NCBI GenBank assembly: GCA_003331605.1
Contig: QOPD01000009.1
Location: 1-36,275 of the forward strand
Reading direction: 5' to 3'
Source: SAR86 cluster bacterium
Lineage (GTDB): Bacteria > Pseudomonadota > Gammaproteobacteria > Magnimaribacterales > TMED112
DNA: 36,275 nucleotides
The notes under the pieces were generated by a model that did not search any database, was not told where the DNA came from, and saw only the letters and a list, made by a program, of their open reading frames with translations. Position numbers and translations under genes: made by a program. Positions 1 to 8,160 of this stretch are shown here, piece by piece; position 1 is the stretch's first letter, and each line of letters starts with the position of its first letter.

Positions 1-27
1 AATAATGCAATTGATCCACTCAAATAA
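1..27 (+). CDS. C-terminal end of an unidentified upstream gene (partial)
   Basis: The first 27 bases are open in frame 1, encode eight residues (NNAIDPLK) and end in TAA directly before the queE ATG. Abutting genes are the rule in this window, so this is probably the tail of the gene upstream of queE in the same operon. In many gammaproteobacteria that position is held by cpoB/ybgF of the tol-pal cluster, but eight residues cannot confirm an identity. Confidence 0.35.
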   Translation, partial: NNAIDPLK

Positions 28-657
28 ATGTCTTACAGAATAAAAGAAATTTACTTTACCCAACAAGGTGAGGGTAGAAACACTGGTATGGATGCAGTAT
101 TTGTACGTTTTTCAGGCTGTAATCTTTGGAGCGGGAAAGAAAAGCATAGAGCCAAGGCAATCTGTAGCTTTTGTGATACCGATTTCAATGGTATTGATGG
201 TGTTAATGGTGGTGAATACACAAAAGAATCTCTCTTGAGCAAGATAGAGTCCTTATGGCTATCTGAAAATAAAACAATTAATGTTGTTTTAACAGGAGGT
301 GAACCACTGTTACAGGCTGATCAGACTTTAGTAGATCATTTGAAATCTAGCAATATCTACATCGCTATTGAAACAAACGGCACCATTAAGGCGCCATCAG
401 GAATAGATTGGGTATGCGTTAGCCCTAAGCCCAATACTAAAATACTCCAAGATCATGGACATGAATTAAAATTTATCTACCCTCAAGATTCTTTGCATCC
501 TGATGAGTTTGAGAGTCTCGCATACGATAACTTATTTATTCAACCAATGGATTCAGTAAATTATATTGAAAACTTGAACTTAGCCTTGGAGTACTGCATG
601 GCTAAACCAAAGTGGCAGCTTAGTTTGCAGACACATAAAATTCTTGGAATAAGATAA
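28..657 (+). CDS. queE: 7-carboxy-7-deazaguanine synthase QueE (radical SAM)
   Basis: Converts 6-carboxy-5,6,7,8-tetrahydropterin to 7-carboxy-7-deazaguanine, the ring-contracting radical-SAM step on the way to preQ0 and queuosine in tRNA. The 209-aa product has the QueE cluster motif CX14CX2C (C31, C46, C49) instead of the usual CX3CX2C, the N-terminal stretch FTQQGEG, and the SAM-binding TGGEP motif at 89-93. The ATG follows the TAA of the upstream reading frame without a gap, which suggests translational coupling. Its last 38 bp overlap tail to tail with the prepilin peptidase gene on the other strand. QueH at 20068 acts at the far end of the same pathway. Identification is secure. Confidence 0.95.
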   Translation: MSYRIKEIYFTQQGEGRNTGMDAVFVRFSGCNLWSGKEKHRAKAICSFCDTDFNGIDGVNGGEYTKESLLSKIESLWLSENKTINVVLTGGEPLLQADQTLVDHLKSSNIYIAIETNGTIKAPSGIDWVCVSPKPNTKILQDHGHELKFIYPQDSLHPDEFESLAYDNLFIQPMDSVNYIENLNLALEYCMAKPKWQLSLQTHKILGIR

Positions 658-1354
658 AAACTCCAAAAGTGCCTGCTATCCAAGAGCCAAAGGCATGTGG
701 TTCTCTAAGTTTCTGTGTCAAAATTATTTTAATTAAAAGAGATGCTGAAGCGATAGTTATTAGATATAAGAAATCAGGAAAACCTAGATAAAGAGAAATG
801 GAAAAAAGGAGGATAATATCTGCTAAACCAAGACCTTCAAGCCTTCTTACTTTAAGAAAGAAAAGATAGAGAAGTATTAAAGCAAAAGCAAGATATAAGG
901 CTGGAAGAAAATTGTTTTCGATTAACTCATACCCAAAAGTTATCACCCATGAAAATAACGCTAAATTTACCCATATTGGAATTTCTTTGTACTTTTCATC
1001 ATTAAAGATAATAAAAATTATCAAAAAACCTAAGATTGATATTTCTAAAGTATTTGTTAGGTAGCCTACTGCAAAAATTAGAGCACCAAAGGATTCAAAA
1101 ATTATGTATTTCTTTGATAGTTTTGTGCTGCAGCAAGATGTTTTGCCTCCAAGGAAAATATAGGAAAGAACAGGGACTAAATTAGAATAACTAACATGTT
1201 CTTGACAATAATCGCATTTAGATCGTACTGATAATCTCTTGAGCACACTGGTATATCTTTGACCATAATTATCAAACTCATAAATCATCCAGCTTGCCAA
1301 TGAAGCTCCTAGCAAGCTAAAAAGCATTAAATGTAAGAGATACAAGCTATCCAT
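620..1354 (-). CDS. pilD: Type IV prepilin peptidase / methyltransferase (PilD/GspO family)
   Basis: Inner-membrane aspartic protease that cleaves and usually N-methylates type IV prepilins or type II secretion pseudopilins. The 244-aa product is almost wholly hydrophobic, with about seven to eight membrane segments. The first catalytic Asp is D119 in FNDEKYKEIP; the second is D179 in GLGLAD, where the family normally has GxGD, so an Ala replaces the Gly. The cytoplasmic Cys domain of bifunctional enzymes is present but irregular: C47 and C50 are spaced normally, while the second pair is adjacent (C74, C75). The start has a strong Shine-Dalgarno (GAGGTG on the minus strand, 1363-1368). No pilin genes lie in the window, so its substrates are unknown. 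Confidence 0.85.
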   Translation of the reverse strand: MDSLYLLHLMLFSLLGASLASWMIYEFDNYGQRYTSVLKRLSVRSKCDYCQEHVSYSNLVPVLSYIFLGGKTSCCSTKLSKKYIIFESFGALIFAVGYLTNTLEISILGFLIIFIIFNDEKYKEIPIWVNLALFSWVITFGYELIENNFLPALYLAFALILLYLFFLKVRRLEGLGLADIILLFSISLYLGFPDFLYLITIASASLLIKIILTQKLREPHAFGSWIAGTFGVFILFQEFYVSAN

Positions 1355-1355
1355 A

Positions 1356-1385
1356 TTGGAAACACCTCAAGTGATGTTATATACT
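1356..1385 (+). promoter_or_regulatory. Promoter of guaB, leaderless geometry
   Basis: A -35-like TTGGAA (1356-1361) lies 18 bp upstream of a -10-like TATACT (1380-1385). Only five bases separate the -10 from the ATG at 1391, so transcription would start at or within a base or two of the start codon. No Shine-Dalgarno precedes the ATG. Read from sequence only; the start site is a prediction. Confidence 0.5.
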
Positions 1386-1390
1386 ATATT

Positions 1391-2851
1391 ATGGAAAAGG
1401 TTCTGAAAGAAGCTCTTACATTCGACGACGTTTTGGTAATACCTAGGCATTCTGATGTCTTACCAAAGAGTGTAAAACTTGAAACTAAGCTAACAAAAAA
1501 TATAAAACTAAATTTACCATTTTGTTCTGCTGCTATGGATACGGTGACTGAGTCAAAGATGGCTATCGCGCTTGCAGCTTTGGGCGGAATAGGCATTATT
1601 CATAAAAATAATTCACCACAAGAGCAGGCCGATGAAGTTAGAAAAGTAAAAAAATTTGAAAGTGGCATAGTTAGAGACCCGATAACAATCAAATCCACCA
1701 ATAGTGTTGGCGACTTAATCCAATTGACGTCGGAATTAAATATTTCAGGAATGCCTGTGGTTGATGATGATAAGCTAAAAGGCATTGTCACTGGAAGAGA
1801 TTTTAGGTACGCAAGAGATATGGATCAAACTGTGGCTACAATAATGACTAAAAAAGAGGACCTAATTACTGTGCAAGAGGGTGAAGAGCAAGAAGTGGTA
1901 AAGTCATTGATGCATAAACATAGAATTGAAAAAGTTCTGGTACTTGATAAAGCAAAAAAGTTAGTAGGCTTGATAACAATGAAAGACATTGAAAAATCCA
2001 TAGATTACCCGCTAGCATCTCGTGATAGCGAAGGCAGATTAATTGTTGGTGCAGCCTTGGGTGTAGGGTCGGATCTTGAGGACAGAGCCAAAAAATTAAT
2101 TACCGCAGGCGTTGACGTTCTAGTAATCGATAGTGCTCATGGAGATTCCAAGGGCGTTGTAGATGTACTGACTTACCTCAAAAAGACATATAGCAATGTA
2201 GATGTTATCGCTGGCAATGTTGCCACAGCTGATGGCGCAAAATTGCTTATTGAAGCAGGCGCAGATGCAATAAAAGTTGGAGTAGGGCCAGGGTCAATTT
2301 GCACCACTAGAATAATCGCAGGAGTGGGCGTTCCTCAGCTTACTGCAGTCATGAATGTAGTATCAGCAGCAAAAGGTGTACCTGTAATTTCCGATGGCGG
2401 CATAAGGTTTTCAGGCGATATTGTTAAGGCACTCGGAGCAGGAGCAAATTCAGTCATGTTAGGCAGTGCTTTTGCTGGGACAGAAGAAGCACCAGGTGAG
2501 ATAGAGCTTTATCAGGGTAGAAGTTTTAAGACTTATAGAGGCATGGGCTCTATGGGAGCTATGTCTAAAAGGACGGATGGCAATCGATACATGCAAGGAG
2601 AAAACATTGATGCTAACAAAATGGTTCCAGAAGGTATTGAAGGCAGAGTCCCATTTAGAGGCTGGCTAAAAGATGTAGTTTTTCAAATGGAAGGGGGTTT
2701 ACGTCAAGGAATGGGCTATACAGGATCAGATACAATAGAAGATCTTAAAACCAATATACAATTTCAGAAAATCACGGCATCAGGCGTTAAAGAGAGCCAC
2801 GTGCATGATGTCAGCATTACCAAAGAAGCACCAAATTATAGAGCAGACTAA
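1391..2851 (+). CDS. guaB: Inosine-5'-monophosphate dehydrogenase GuaB
   Basis: Oxidises IMP to XMP with NAD+, the committed step of guanine nucleotide synthesis in the cytoplasm. The 486-aa protein matches the usual length (about 488). It has the N-terminal barrel half (TFDDVLVIP), a tandem CBS module at about 95-205, the catalytic-loop motif GPGSICTTR with C304, the phosphate-binding SDGGIR at 334-339, and the mobile-flap segment SKRTDGNRY around 392-400. Its stop overlaps the guaA start by one base (TAATG), so the two are translationally coupled. It appears to be transcribed from a promoter placed directly at the start codon. Confidence 0.97.
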   Translation: MEKVLKEALTFDDVLVIPRHSDVLPKSVKLETKLTKNIKLNLPFCSAAMDTVTESKMAIALAALGGIGIIHKNNSPQEQADEVRKVKKFESGIVRDPITIKSTNSVGDLIQLTSELNISGMPVVDDDKLKGIVTGRDFRYARDMDQTVATIMTKKEDLITVQEGEEQEVVKSLMHKHRIEKVLVLDKAKKLVGLITMKDIEKSIDYPLASRDSEGRLIVGAALGVGSDLEDRAKKLITAGVDVLVIDSAHGDSKGVVDVLTYLKKTYSNVDVIAGNVATADGAKLLIEAGADAIKVGVGPGSICTTRIIAGVGVPQLTAVMNVVSAAKGVPVISDGGIRFSGDIVKALGAGANSVMLGSAFAGTEEAPGEIELYQGRSFKTYRGMGSMGAMSKRTDGNRYMQGENIDANKMVPEGIEGRVPFRGWLKDVVFQMEGGLRQGMGYTGSDTIEDLKTNIQFQKITASGVKESHVHDVSITKEAPNYRAD

Positions 2852-4374
2852 TGCAAAAGATCTTGGTTGTAGATTTTGGATCTCAGTACACACAACTTAT
2901 AGCTCGCCGGCTCAGAGAGCTTAAAATTTACTCTGAAGTTTGCCCTTGGGATGAAATTACTGACATTGAGAATGTTGAAGGTTTTATATTATCCGGAGGT
3001 CCAGAGTCATCAAATATTGAAGGTAATCCTAATATTGATTCAAAGATTTTTGATTCAGGCAAACCTATTTTAGGAGTTTGTTATGGCATGCAAGTGCTGG
3101 CATTCCAAGAAGGAGGGCAGATTGTCAACGAGGGCAAGAAAGAGTTTGGTCATACGCAAATTAAGATGGAAAGTAAATCTTCAATCTTTGCTAAGACAGA
3201 TAACGATTTTAGTGTTTGGATGTCTCATGGCGATAAAGTTGAATCATTGCCTGAGGGTTATGAAGTAATAGCATCATCTGATAATTCCCCAATTGCTGCT
3301 TTTCAGAATCAGTTAAAAAGTTATTATGGTTTACAATTTCACCCCGAAGTTACACACACCCAGCACGGCACTCAGGTCATCAAAAATTTTTTAAAGAGTT
3401 GTAATGTAAAACCTAATTGGGACGCAGCAGACATTCTTCATCAGATAGATAATGATGTAAAAGAAAGTGTTGGCAATGACAGAGTATTGCTTGCTTTAAG
3501 TGGTGGAGTTGATTCAACGGTTTTAGCTGCAGTTTTGTATAAAATTATTGGAAAAAACCTTACCTGTGTAATGGTTGATCATGGCTTATTGAGAAAAGAC
3601 GAAGCAAAAAATGTAATTACTAATTTATACGAAAAAATAGGTTTGGAAGTCAATCTGGTAAATGCACAAGAGCTATTTCTCGGCAAATTAGCGGGAGTAA
3701 CAGATCCGGAAACCAAAAGAAAAATAATTGGCAACACCTTTATTGAGGTTTTTGAAGAGGAAAGTAAGAAGCTCGATGGTATAGCTTGGCTTGCACAAGG
3801 CACAATTTATCCAGATGTTATTGAATCTGCAGGAAATTCAAAATCAAAAGCCAAAGTAATTAAATCTCACCATAATGTAGGCGGCTTACCGGAAAGGATG
3901 AATCTGAAACTGTTGGAACCTTTTAGAATGTTATTTAAAGATGAAGTCAGAAAAATTGGCAAAGAGCTAGGCTTGCCACATGTGATTGTTGAAAGGCACC
4001 CGTTCCCTGGTCCGGGTTTGGGTATTAGAGTTATAGGTGAAGTAAATAAAGAAAGATTAGAGCGACTTAGAGAAGCCGATCATATTTTTTTATCTGAATT
4101 AAAAAATTATGATCTATATTATTCTGCCAATCAGGCATATGCATTTTATATGCCTATCAAGTCAGTTGGGGTAGTGGGGGATAATCGTATTTATGCAGAT
4201 GTTATTGGATTAAGATCCGTTAATACAACTGACTTTATGACTGCTAAAGCAACGAACTTGCCCCACGATTTCATCGAGCATGTATCAACAAGAATAGTAA
4301 ATGAAATCGATGGCATCAGCAGAGTGGTCTATGACATCACTTCAAAACCACCAGCTACTATTGAGTGGGAGTAG
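2851..4374 (+). CDS. guaA: GMP synthase (glutamine-hydrolysing) GuaA
   Basis: Aminates XMP to GMP using ATP and glutamine ammonia. The 507-aa protein has the class I glutamine amidotransferase domain in the first half, with triad C77 (GVCYGMQ), H164 and E166 (FHPEV), then the ATP-pyrophosphatase P-loop SGGVDS at 217-222 and the C-terminal GMP synthase dimerisation domain ending in the typical SKPPATIEWE. It shares one base with guaB and forms a two-gene operon with it. The gene converges on the doxX-like gene with two bases between the stops. No terminator hairpin is visible there. Confidence 0.97.
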   Translation: MQKILVVDFGSQYTQLIARRLRELKIYSEVCPWDEITDIENVEGFILSGGPESSNIEGNPNIDSKIFDSGKPILGVCYGMQVLAFQEGGQIVNEGKKEFGHTQIKMESKSSIFAKTDNDFSVWMSHGDKVESLPEGYEVIASSDNSPIAAFQNQLKSYYGLQFHPEVTHTQHGTQVIKNFLKSCNVKPNWDAADILHQIDNDVKESVGNDRVLLALSGGVDSTVLAAVLYKIIGKNLTCVMVDHGLLRKDEAKNVITNLYEKIGLEVNLVNAQELFLGKLAGVTDPETKRKIIGNTFIEVFEEESKKLDGIAWLAQGTIYPDVIESAGNSKSKAKVIKSHHNVGGLPERMNLKLLEPFRMLFKDEVRKIGKELGLPHVIVERHPFPGPGLGIRVIGEVNKERLERLREADHIFLSELKNYDLYYSANQAYAFYMPIKSVGVVGDNRIYADVIGLRSVNTTDFMTAKATNLPHDFIEHVSTRIVNEIDGISRVVYDITSKPPATIEWE

Positions 4375-4376
4375 AT

Positions 4377-4754
4377 TTAACTTTTCTTTGATAACACAAG
4401 TAAGCCTGCGAGAATAGCAAGGTTTTTTACAAAGTTCTGAGTTTCATGGTCTTGATTGAGCTCACCTGACATATTCCAAAAATCATGAATATATAAATTT
4501 ATCAGCAAAGTTACTACAGCTAAAATAATTGCGCTTAATTGTATGTATTTACCTAACATCAAGAATAACCCTAAAACAACTTGGCATATTGCCACAAGAG
4601 TTAATGAAATAGTTGGTAAAGGGACCTCTCTAAGGATTACGACATCTAAATTCTCTTGGAACAAGAAGACTTTTGCTAAGCCAGGCAGTAAAAAATACAG
4701 CCCGAGCAGAAATCTGCCCAGGCTATATAAATTATTAGTTATGCTATCTATCAA
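4377..4754 (-). CDS. DoxX family membrane protein
   Basis: A small integral membrane protein with about four hydrophobic segments. The pattern LGRFLLGLYFLLPGLAKV near the N-terminus is typical of the DoxX/SURF4-like family, whose bacterial members are linked to respiratory or redox membrane complexes but mostly lack a defined reaction. I prefer the TTG at 4754, which overlaps the stop of the upstream DUF305 gene by four bases (TTGA), like many junctions in this window. It gives 125 aa starting just before the conserved segment. A TTG at 4784 would add ten residues and lengthen the overlap to 34 bp. Coupling to the secreted DUF305/propeller gene suggests a shared role, which is inference. Confidence 0.75.
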   Translation of the reverse strand: MIDSITNNLYSLGRFLLGLYFLLPGLAKVFLFQENLDVVILREVPLPTISLTLVAICQVVLGLFLMLGKYIQLSAIILAVVTLLINLYIHDFWNMSGELNQDHETQNFVKNLAILAGLLVLSKKS

Positions 4755-6934
4755 GGTGCTGAGCCAGACATTGATCCTGGCCAAGTCATAGGAATTTGTT
4801 GTTGTGGATTAAATAACCTTTTTGGGCCGGCAGCTGGATAAGCATTGGCTGCGGCATTAATCTCATCACTTGTTACAAATTCACTAGGAAGGAGCTTAAA
4901 TACATCTAAACCTCTTGCAATTTCTGTTCCATATAAAGTGCCCTCATAAAAATATACTGACCAATAACCACCAGTTACAAGCTCATCTTCAAGAACTGGA
5001 CCTCTATCAAAGTATGCAATTTCAATTGGGTTGCTTGAATCTGTAAAGTCCATCAGTGATATACCACCTTGGTACCAAGCTTGAGCAAAAATGTCTCGAC
5101 TTGGAATTGGAACTATTGAGCCGTTATGGGCAACACAATTTTCTGATTCAAGTTGTGGAGCAGGCATTTTATAATGACTCTTAAATTCCAAGTTGTTTTC
5201 GACAATATCATAAATTGCATTGGCTCCCCAGTTCAGTGGATCCCATGCACGGCATCTTGGCCTTCCGCCACCACCCCATTCATCAGTAAAGACAACTTTT
5301 GTGCCATCGTTATTGAAAGTAGCTGAATGCCAATAAGCAAAGCCAATGTCTGTTACAACATCAAGTCTTTTTGGGTTGTATGGATCTGTTATATCAAACA
5401 AAATGCCATTGCCTGAACAGGCACCTGCAGCAATATTTTTTGTTGGGAATACGGTAATATCATGGCATTGATTTGTAATTCTGGTGGTTTGTGTCTCATA
5501 AGGATCTCCATGATCGCCGCCGCGCCACAAGCCAGCAAGCTCACCGGTCTCTTCATCAGCGAATACCGCTGGGCTTGAAACTATTCTTGAGGCTGATGGG
5601 TTATTAATTGGAATTTCAATCACATCTATTCTAAATAGAGCTGTTCTGGTATCGCCTGGAGAATCGATACAACTTTCCATCTCTTTTTGATCTCTAATTC
5701 TGCCTGTACCGGAGTTGTAAACGATAATTTTTTCATCATCCGTTGGGCCTGCAACTACAGAGTGAGTATGCGAGCCTCGGCATGTTTGTACTACTCCCAC
5801 TTGCACAGGATTCTTGCGATCAGCAATATTAAATATTCTTATTCCTCTAAATCGATCGAAGCTTGCTTCGGTTCCAACTCCTTCTAAACCACAATCTAGC
5901 CTACCTCTTGTTTCTTCAACTGACATTATCAGCAGATCGCCAACTATTGAAACATCACCTTGTCCTCCAGGACAAACAACTGAGGTAATTAAGCTTGGCA
6001 TTCCAGTTTCATCAAGCTCATACATATTGAAACCGTGATAACTGCCAGCTACTAAAAGATCATCACTAAATGCCATGTCAGTGTTTGAAAAACTAAACAT
6101 AGGAGATCTTAATTTTCTTGATTTGTCCTCTAGTGACAATTCTTCTTCATCCTCACTTTTGGTATCAGTTTCAGAACCACGTAGTGCTGGATTTTTAGGG
6201 TCGTAAAAGCCCGTTGGTTTATCTAAAGAAGCTAATAGCTCAAGATTAAGTATTGCTTCTTCAGCTATTTTTAATCCACCTTTAAGACCTGATCTAGGAT
6301 CATCTGACAACCCAATCAAGAGGCCATTCATTCTTTCAATTTCAACGCCCTGATCATTGTATAAGTCTGTGACAAATTCATTTAAGACAGGATCATATGC
6401 AGAACCCGATTGTTTTCTTAATTCATTCACCATTTTGATCGCTCCGTCATGATGGTTGATCATCAAATTTAAAAAAAGTCTGTCAAAGTCCTTACCTTTT
6501 GAATTTTCCAGTGCATCTAATTGTTGTGGTGTTGCCATACCAGCCATCTTCATATGCATATGATTGTGGTTGTTATCACTCTGCTGCTCGTCACGTGCAT
6601 ATAGCCAGTCTTCCATGAACGAAATTTCGTCCTCTTGTGAAACCTCTATACGTCCAGCCAAGTCAATTATAGATTTGTTATTTGTTCTTTCCGGAGCAAG
6701 TTCTGACATAACCAAAGCTTGATCATGATGGACTATCATTCCTGTTAAAAAATCTACATCAGCCCTTGTATAAGAGGTATTTGCTATAGCAATGGCGGTC
6801 TCAGCATCAAGAACATTAGATGGTTTGCCTGGTGCACCAGGTTGAATTATTTTTGCATCTTTATCAATTTCTGCATTGATTGTAGGGGCTAAGAGGATTA
6901 GAAATAATAAATTAATTGTCCATATTTTTTTCAT
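4751..6934 (-). CDS. Secreted DUF305 / LVIVD-type beta-propeller fusion protein
   Basis: A 727-aa exported protein with a Sec signal peptide (MKKIWTINLLFLILLAP..., likely cleaved after A21). Residues about 55-210 form a DUF305 domain: two HH motifs (MIVHHDQA, H69-H70, and MINHHDGA, H161-H162) flank a His/Met-rich stretch (HNHMHMKMAGM, 123-133), a likely metal-binding set; copper is often suggested for this family. After an acidic linker (about 250-270) the remaining 450 residues look like an LVIVD-repeat beta-propeller (repeats such as RGIRIFNIADRKNPVQVG and GILFDITDPYNPKRLDV), with several Cys and one Gly-rich WGGGGRPRC turn. The start has a clear GGAGA Shine-Dalgarno. It is followed by a coupled DoxX gene. 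The reaction is unknown; periplasmic or surface metal handling is a guess. Confidence 0.8.
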   Translation of the reverse strand: MKKIWTINLLFLILLAPTINAEIDKDAKIIQPGAPGKPSNVLDAETAIAIANTSYTRADVDFLTGMIVHHDQALVMSELAPERTNNKSIIDLAGRIEVSQEDEISFMEDWLYARDEQQSDNNHNHMHMKMAGMATPQQLDALENSKGKDFDRLFLNLMINHHDGAIKMVNELRKQSGSAYDPVLNEFVTDLYNDQGVEIERMNGLLIGLSDDPRSGLKGGLKIAEEAILNLELLASLDKPTGFYDPKNPALRGSETDTKSEDEEELSLEDKSRKLRSPMFSFSNTDMAFSDDLLVAGSYHGFNMYELDETGMPSLITSVVCPGGQGDVSIVGDLLIMSVEETRGRLDCGLEGVGTEASFDRFRGIRIFNIADRKNPVQVGVVQTCRGSHTHSVVAGPTDDEKIIVYNSGTGRIRDQKEMESCIDSPGDTRTALFRIDVIEIPINNPSASRIVSSPAVFADEETGELAGLWRGGDHGDPYETQTTRITNQCHDITVFPTKNIAAGACSGNGILFDITDPYNPKRLDVVTDIGFAYWHSATFNNDGTKVVFTDEWGGGGRPRCRAWDPLNWGANAIYDIVENNLEFKSHYKMPAPQLESENCVAHNGSIVPIPSRDIFAQAWYQGGISLMDFTDSSNPIEIAYFDRGPVLEDELVTGGYWSVYFYEGTLYGTEIARGLDVFKLLPSEFVTSDEINAAANAYPAAGPKRLFNPQQQIPMTWPGSMSGSAP

Positions 6935-6960
6935 TGTTTCTCCATTATTGACGACCTTAA

Positions 6961-6989
6961 ATACTAGAACATACCTTCAAAATTTACAA
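6961..6989 (-). promoter_or_regulatory. Promoter of the DUF305/propeller-doxX operon
   Basis: On the minus strand TTGTAA (plus coordinates 6984-6989) is followed after 17 bp by TAGTAT (6961-6966). The predicted transcript starts near 6954 and has a leader of about 20 nt carrying the GGAGA ribosome binding site at 6938-6942. This is a conventional leadered promoter, unlike others in the window. Hexamer matches are moderate (4/6 each). Confidence 0.35.
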
Positions 6990-7009
6990 TCAGCTGTTAA
7001 GTCGCAAAA

Positions 7010-7038
7010 TTGAGTTACGTTAACCTAAAAGTTATAAT
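7010..7038 (+). promoter_or_regulatory. Promoter of the Mpo1-like gene, leaderless geometry
   Basis: TTGAGT (7010-7015), a 17-bp spacer and a perfect TATAAT (7033-7038). Seven bases after the -10 comes GTG at 7046, so the mRNA should begin at or next to that codon. The TTG at 7010 could be misread as a start codon but is better explained as part of the -35 element. Confidence 0.6.
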
Positions 7039-7045
7039 TCAAATT

Positions 7046-7351
7046 GTGAAAAAATATAAAAATATAAAAAAATTTTATCCATATTATTTAAGCGAGCATG
7101 AGGATAAACATACTAAGTTATTGCATTTTATTGGTACGGGCTTATCCATATATTTCTTAATTCAACTTCTTACTACTTTTAATCCAATATATTTTTTGTT
7201 TGCTCTACTGTCTGGTTATGGGTTTGCTTGGGTCAGTCACTTCTTCATTGAAAAGAATAAACCAGCAACTTTCACATATCCTCTTTTCAGCTTAGTGAGT
7301 GATTACATTATGTTTTTTGAGATCCTAAGAGGAAAGCATAAGATTTTCTAA
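7046..7351 (+). CDS. Mpo1-like / DUF962 small membrane protein
   Basis: A 101-aa protein with the DUF962 (YGL010w/Mpo1-like) layout: an N-terminal YPYYLSEHEDKHTKLLHFIGT motif (H18, H22, H27), two or more hydrophobic helices, and GYGFAWVSHFFIEKNKPATF (H65) near the middle. Yeast Mpo1 is an iron-dependent dioxygenase for 2-hydroxy fatty acids; whether bacterial relatives do this is unproven. I choose the GTG at 7046 because it yields the normal family N-terminus and lies exactly downstream of a strong promoter. The in-frame TTG at 7010 would place the promoter inside the coding region. Its end overlaps the xthA end by four bases on the other strand. Confidence 0.75.
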   Translation: MKKYKNIKKFYPYYLSEHEDKHTKLLHFIGTGLSIYFLIQLLTTFNPIYFLFALLSGYGFAWVSHFFIEKNKPATFTYPLFSLVSDYIMFFEILRGKHKIF

Positions 7352-8160
7352 GAAACTAATTCTAAATCCAAATCTAGCACTACTGGACAGTGGTCTGATG
7401 GTTTTTCCATCGCTCTAAGTTCATGATCAATATCTGACCCAAGATAAGCTTCTTCAAGCTGCTTAGAAATAAGAAAATGGTCAATGCGTAATCCTCTTTT
7501 TGGGTCTTGATCAAAGCCACGTGACCGATAATCAAACCAAGAGCACTTTGTTGAATCTGGATTATTTTCTCGCCAAAAATCATGTAGCCCAAGATCGGTT
7601 AGCATTTTGTACCATTCGATTTCTTCAGGTAAAAAAGCAGTATGCCCCTCTCTTAACCATCTTTTTACACCATCATCGTTCATGCCTATATCCTCTCTTA
7701 GGGGGGCAATATTAAAATCACCAGTAAGAATGAGATTGTTTTTTATTGAGGCAATGTGTTTTGTGATTCGAGAGTAGTACCTCTCTTTATAGGGGAATTT
7801 GTCTGGATGTTTTCTATTTTCTCCTTGAGGAAAGTACGAATTGCAAATGGATATTACTCCTTTATCAGTTTTATAATCGCATTGTATGTACCTTTTTTGA
7901 ACTTCATCTTCACCACCATTCAGACCTTTAACAACTCCAATAGGCTCTGATTTTGAAAAGATGGCAACGCCATGAAACCCTTTTTGACCATAGTTAAAAA
8001 ATTTAAAGCCTAAATCTGTTGGGATATGTTCAGGGAAATCTTCATCACTAACTTTTATCTCTTGAATAGCAATAATATCTGGGTCGTATTTTTCTTTTAA
8101 TTTTTCCAGTTGATGAGGTCTTGCCCTTAAGCCATTTATATTAAATGTAATAACTCTCAC
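7348..8160 (-). CDS. xthA: Exodeoxyribonuclease III (AP endonuclease)
   Basis: Mg2+-dependent 3'-5' exonuclease and class II AP endonuclease of base excision repair, from the exonuclease-endonuclease-phosphatase family. The 270-aa product (E. coli 268) has the full catalytic set: E34 in AIQEIK, D148 and N150 in TGDFNIAP, and H257 in SDHCPVVLDL, plus RGLRIDHFL before the last motif. The start is GTG at 8160, sharing one base with the prc TAG stop, so it is the last gene of the sir2-mazG-acyltransferase-prc-xthA run. It converges on the Mpo1-like gene. Confidence 0.95.
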   Translation of the reverse strand: MRVITFNINGLRARPHQLEKLKEKYDPDIIAIQEIKVSDEDFPEHIPTDLGFKFFNYGQKGFHGVAIFSKSEPIGVVKGLNGGEDEVQKRYIQCDYKTDKGVISICNSYFPQGENRKHPDKFPYKERYYSRITKHIASIKNNLILTGDFNIAPLREDIGMNDDGVKRWLREGHTAFLPEEIEWYKMLTDLGLHDFWRENNPDSTKCSWFDYRSRGFDQDPKRGLRIDHFLISKQLEEAYLGSDIDHELRAMEKPSDHCPVVLDLDLELVS

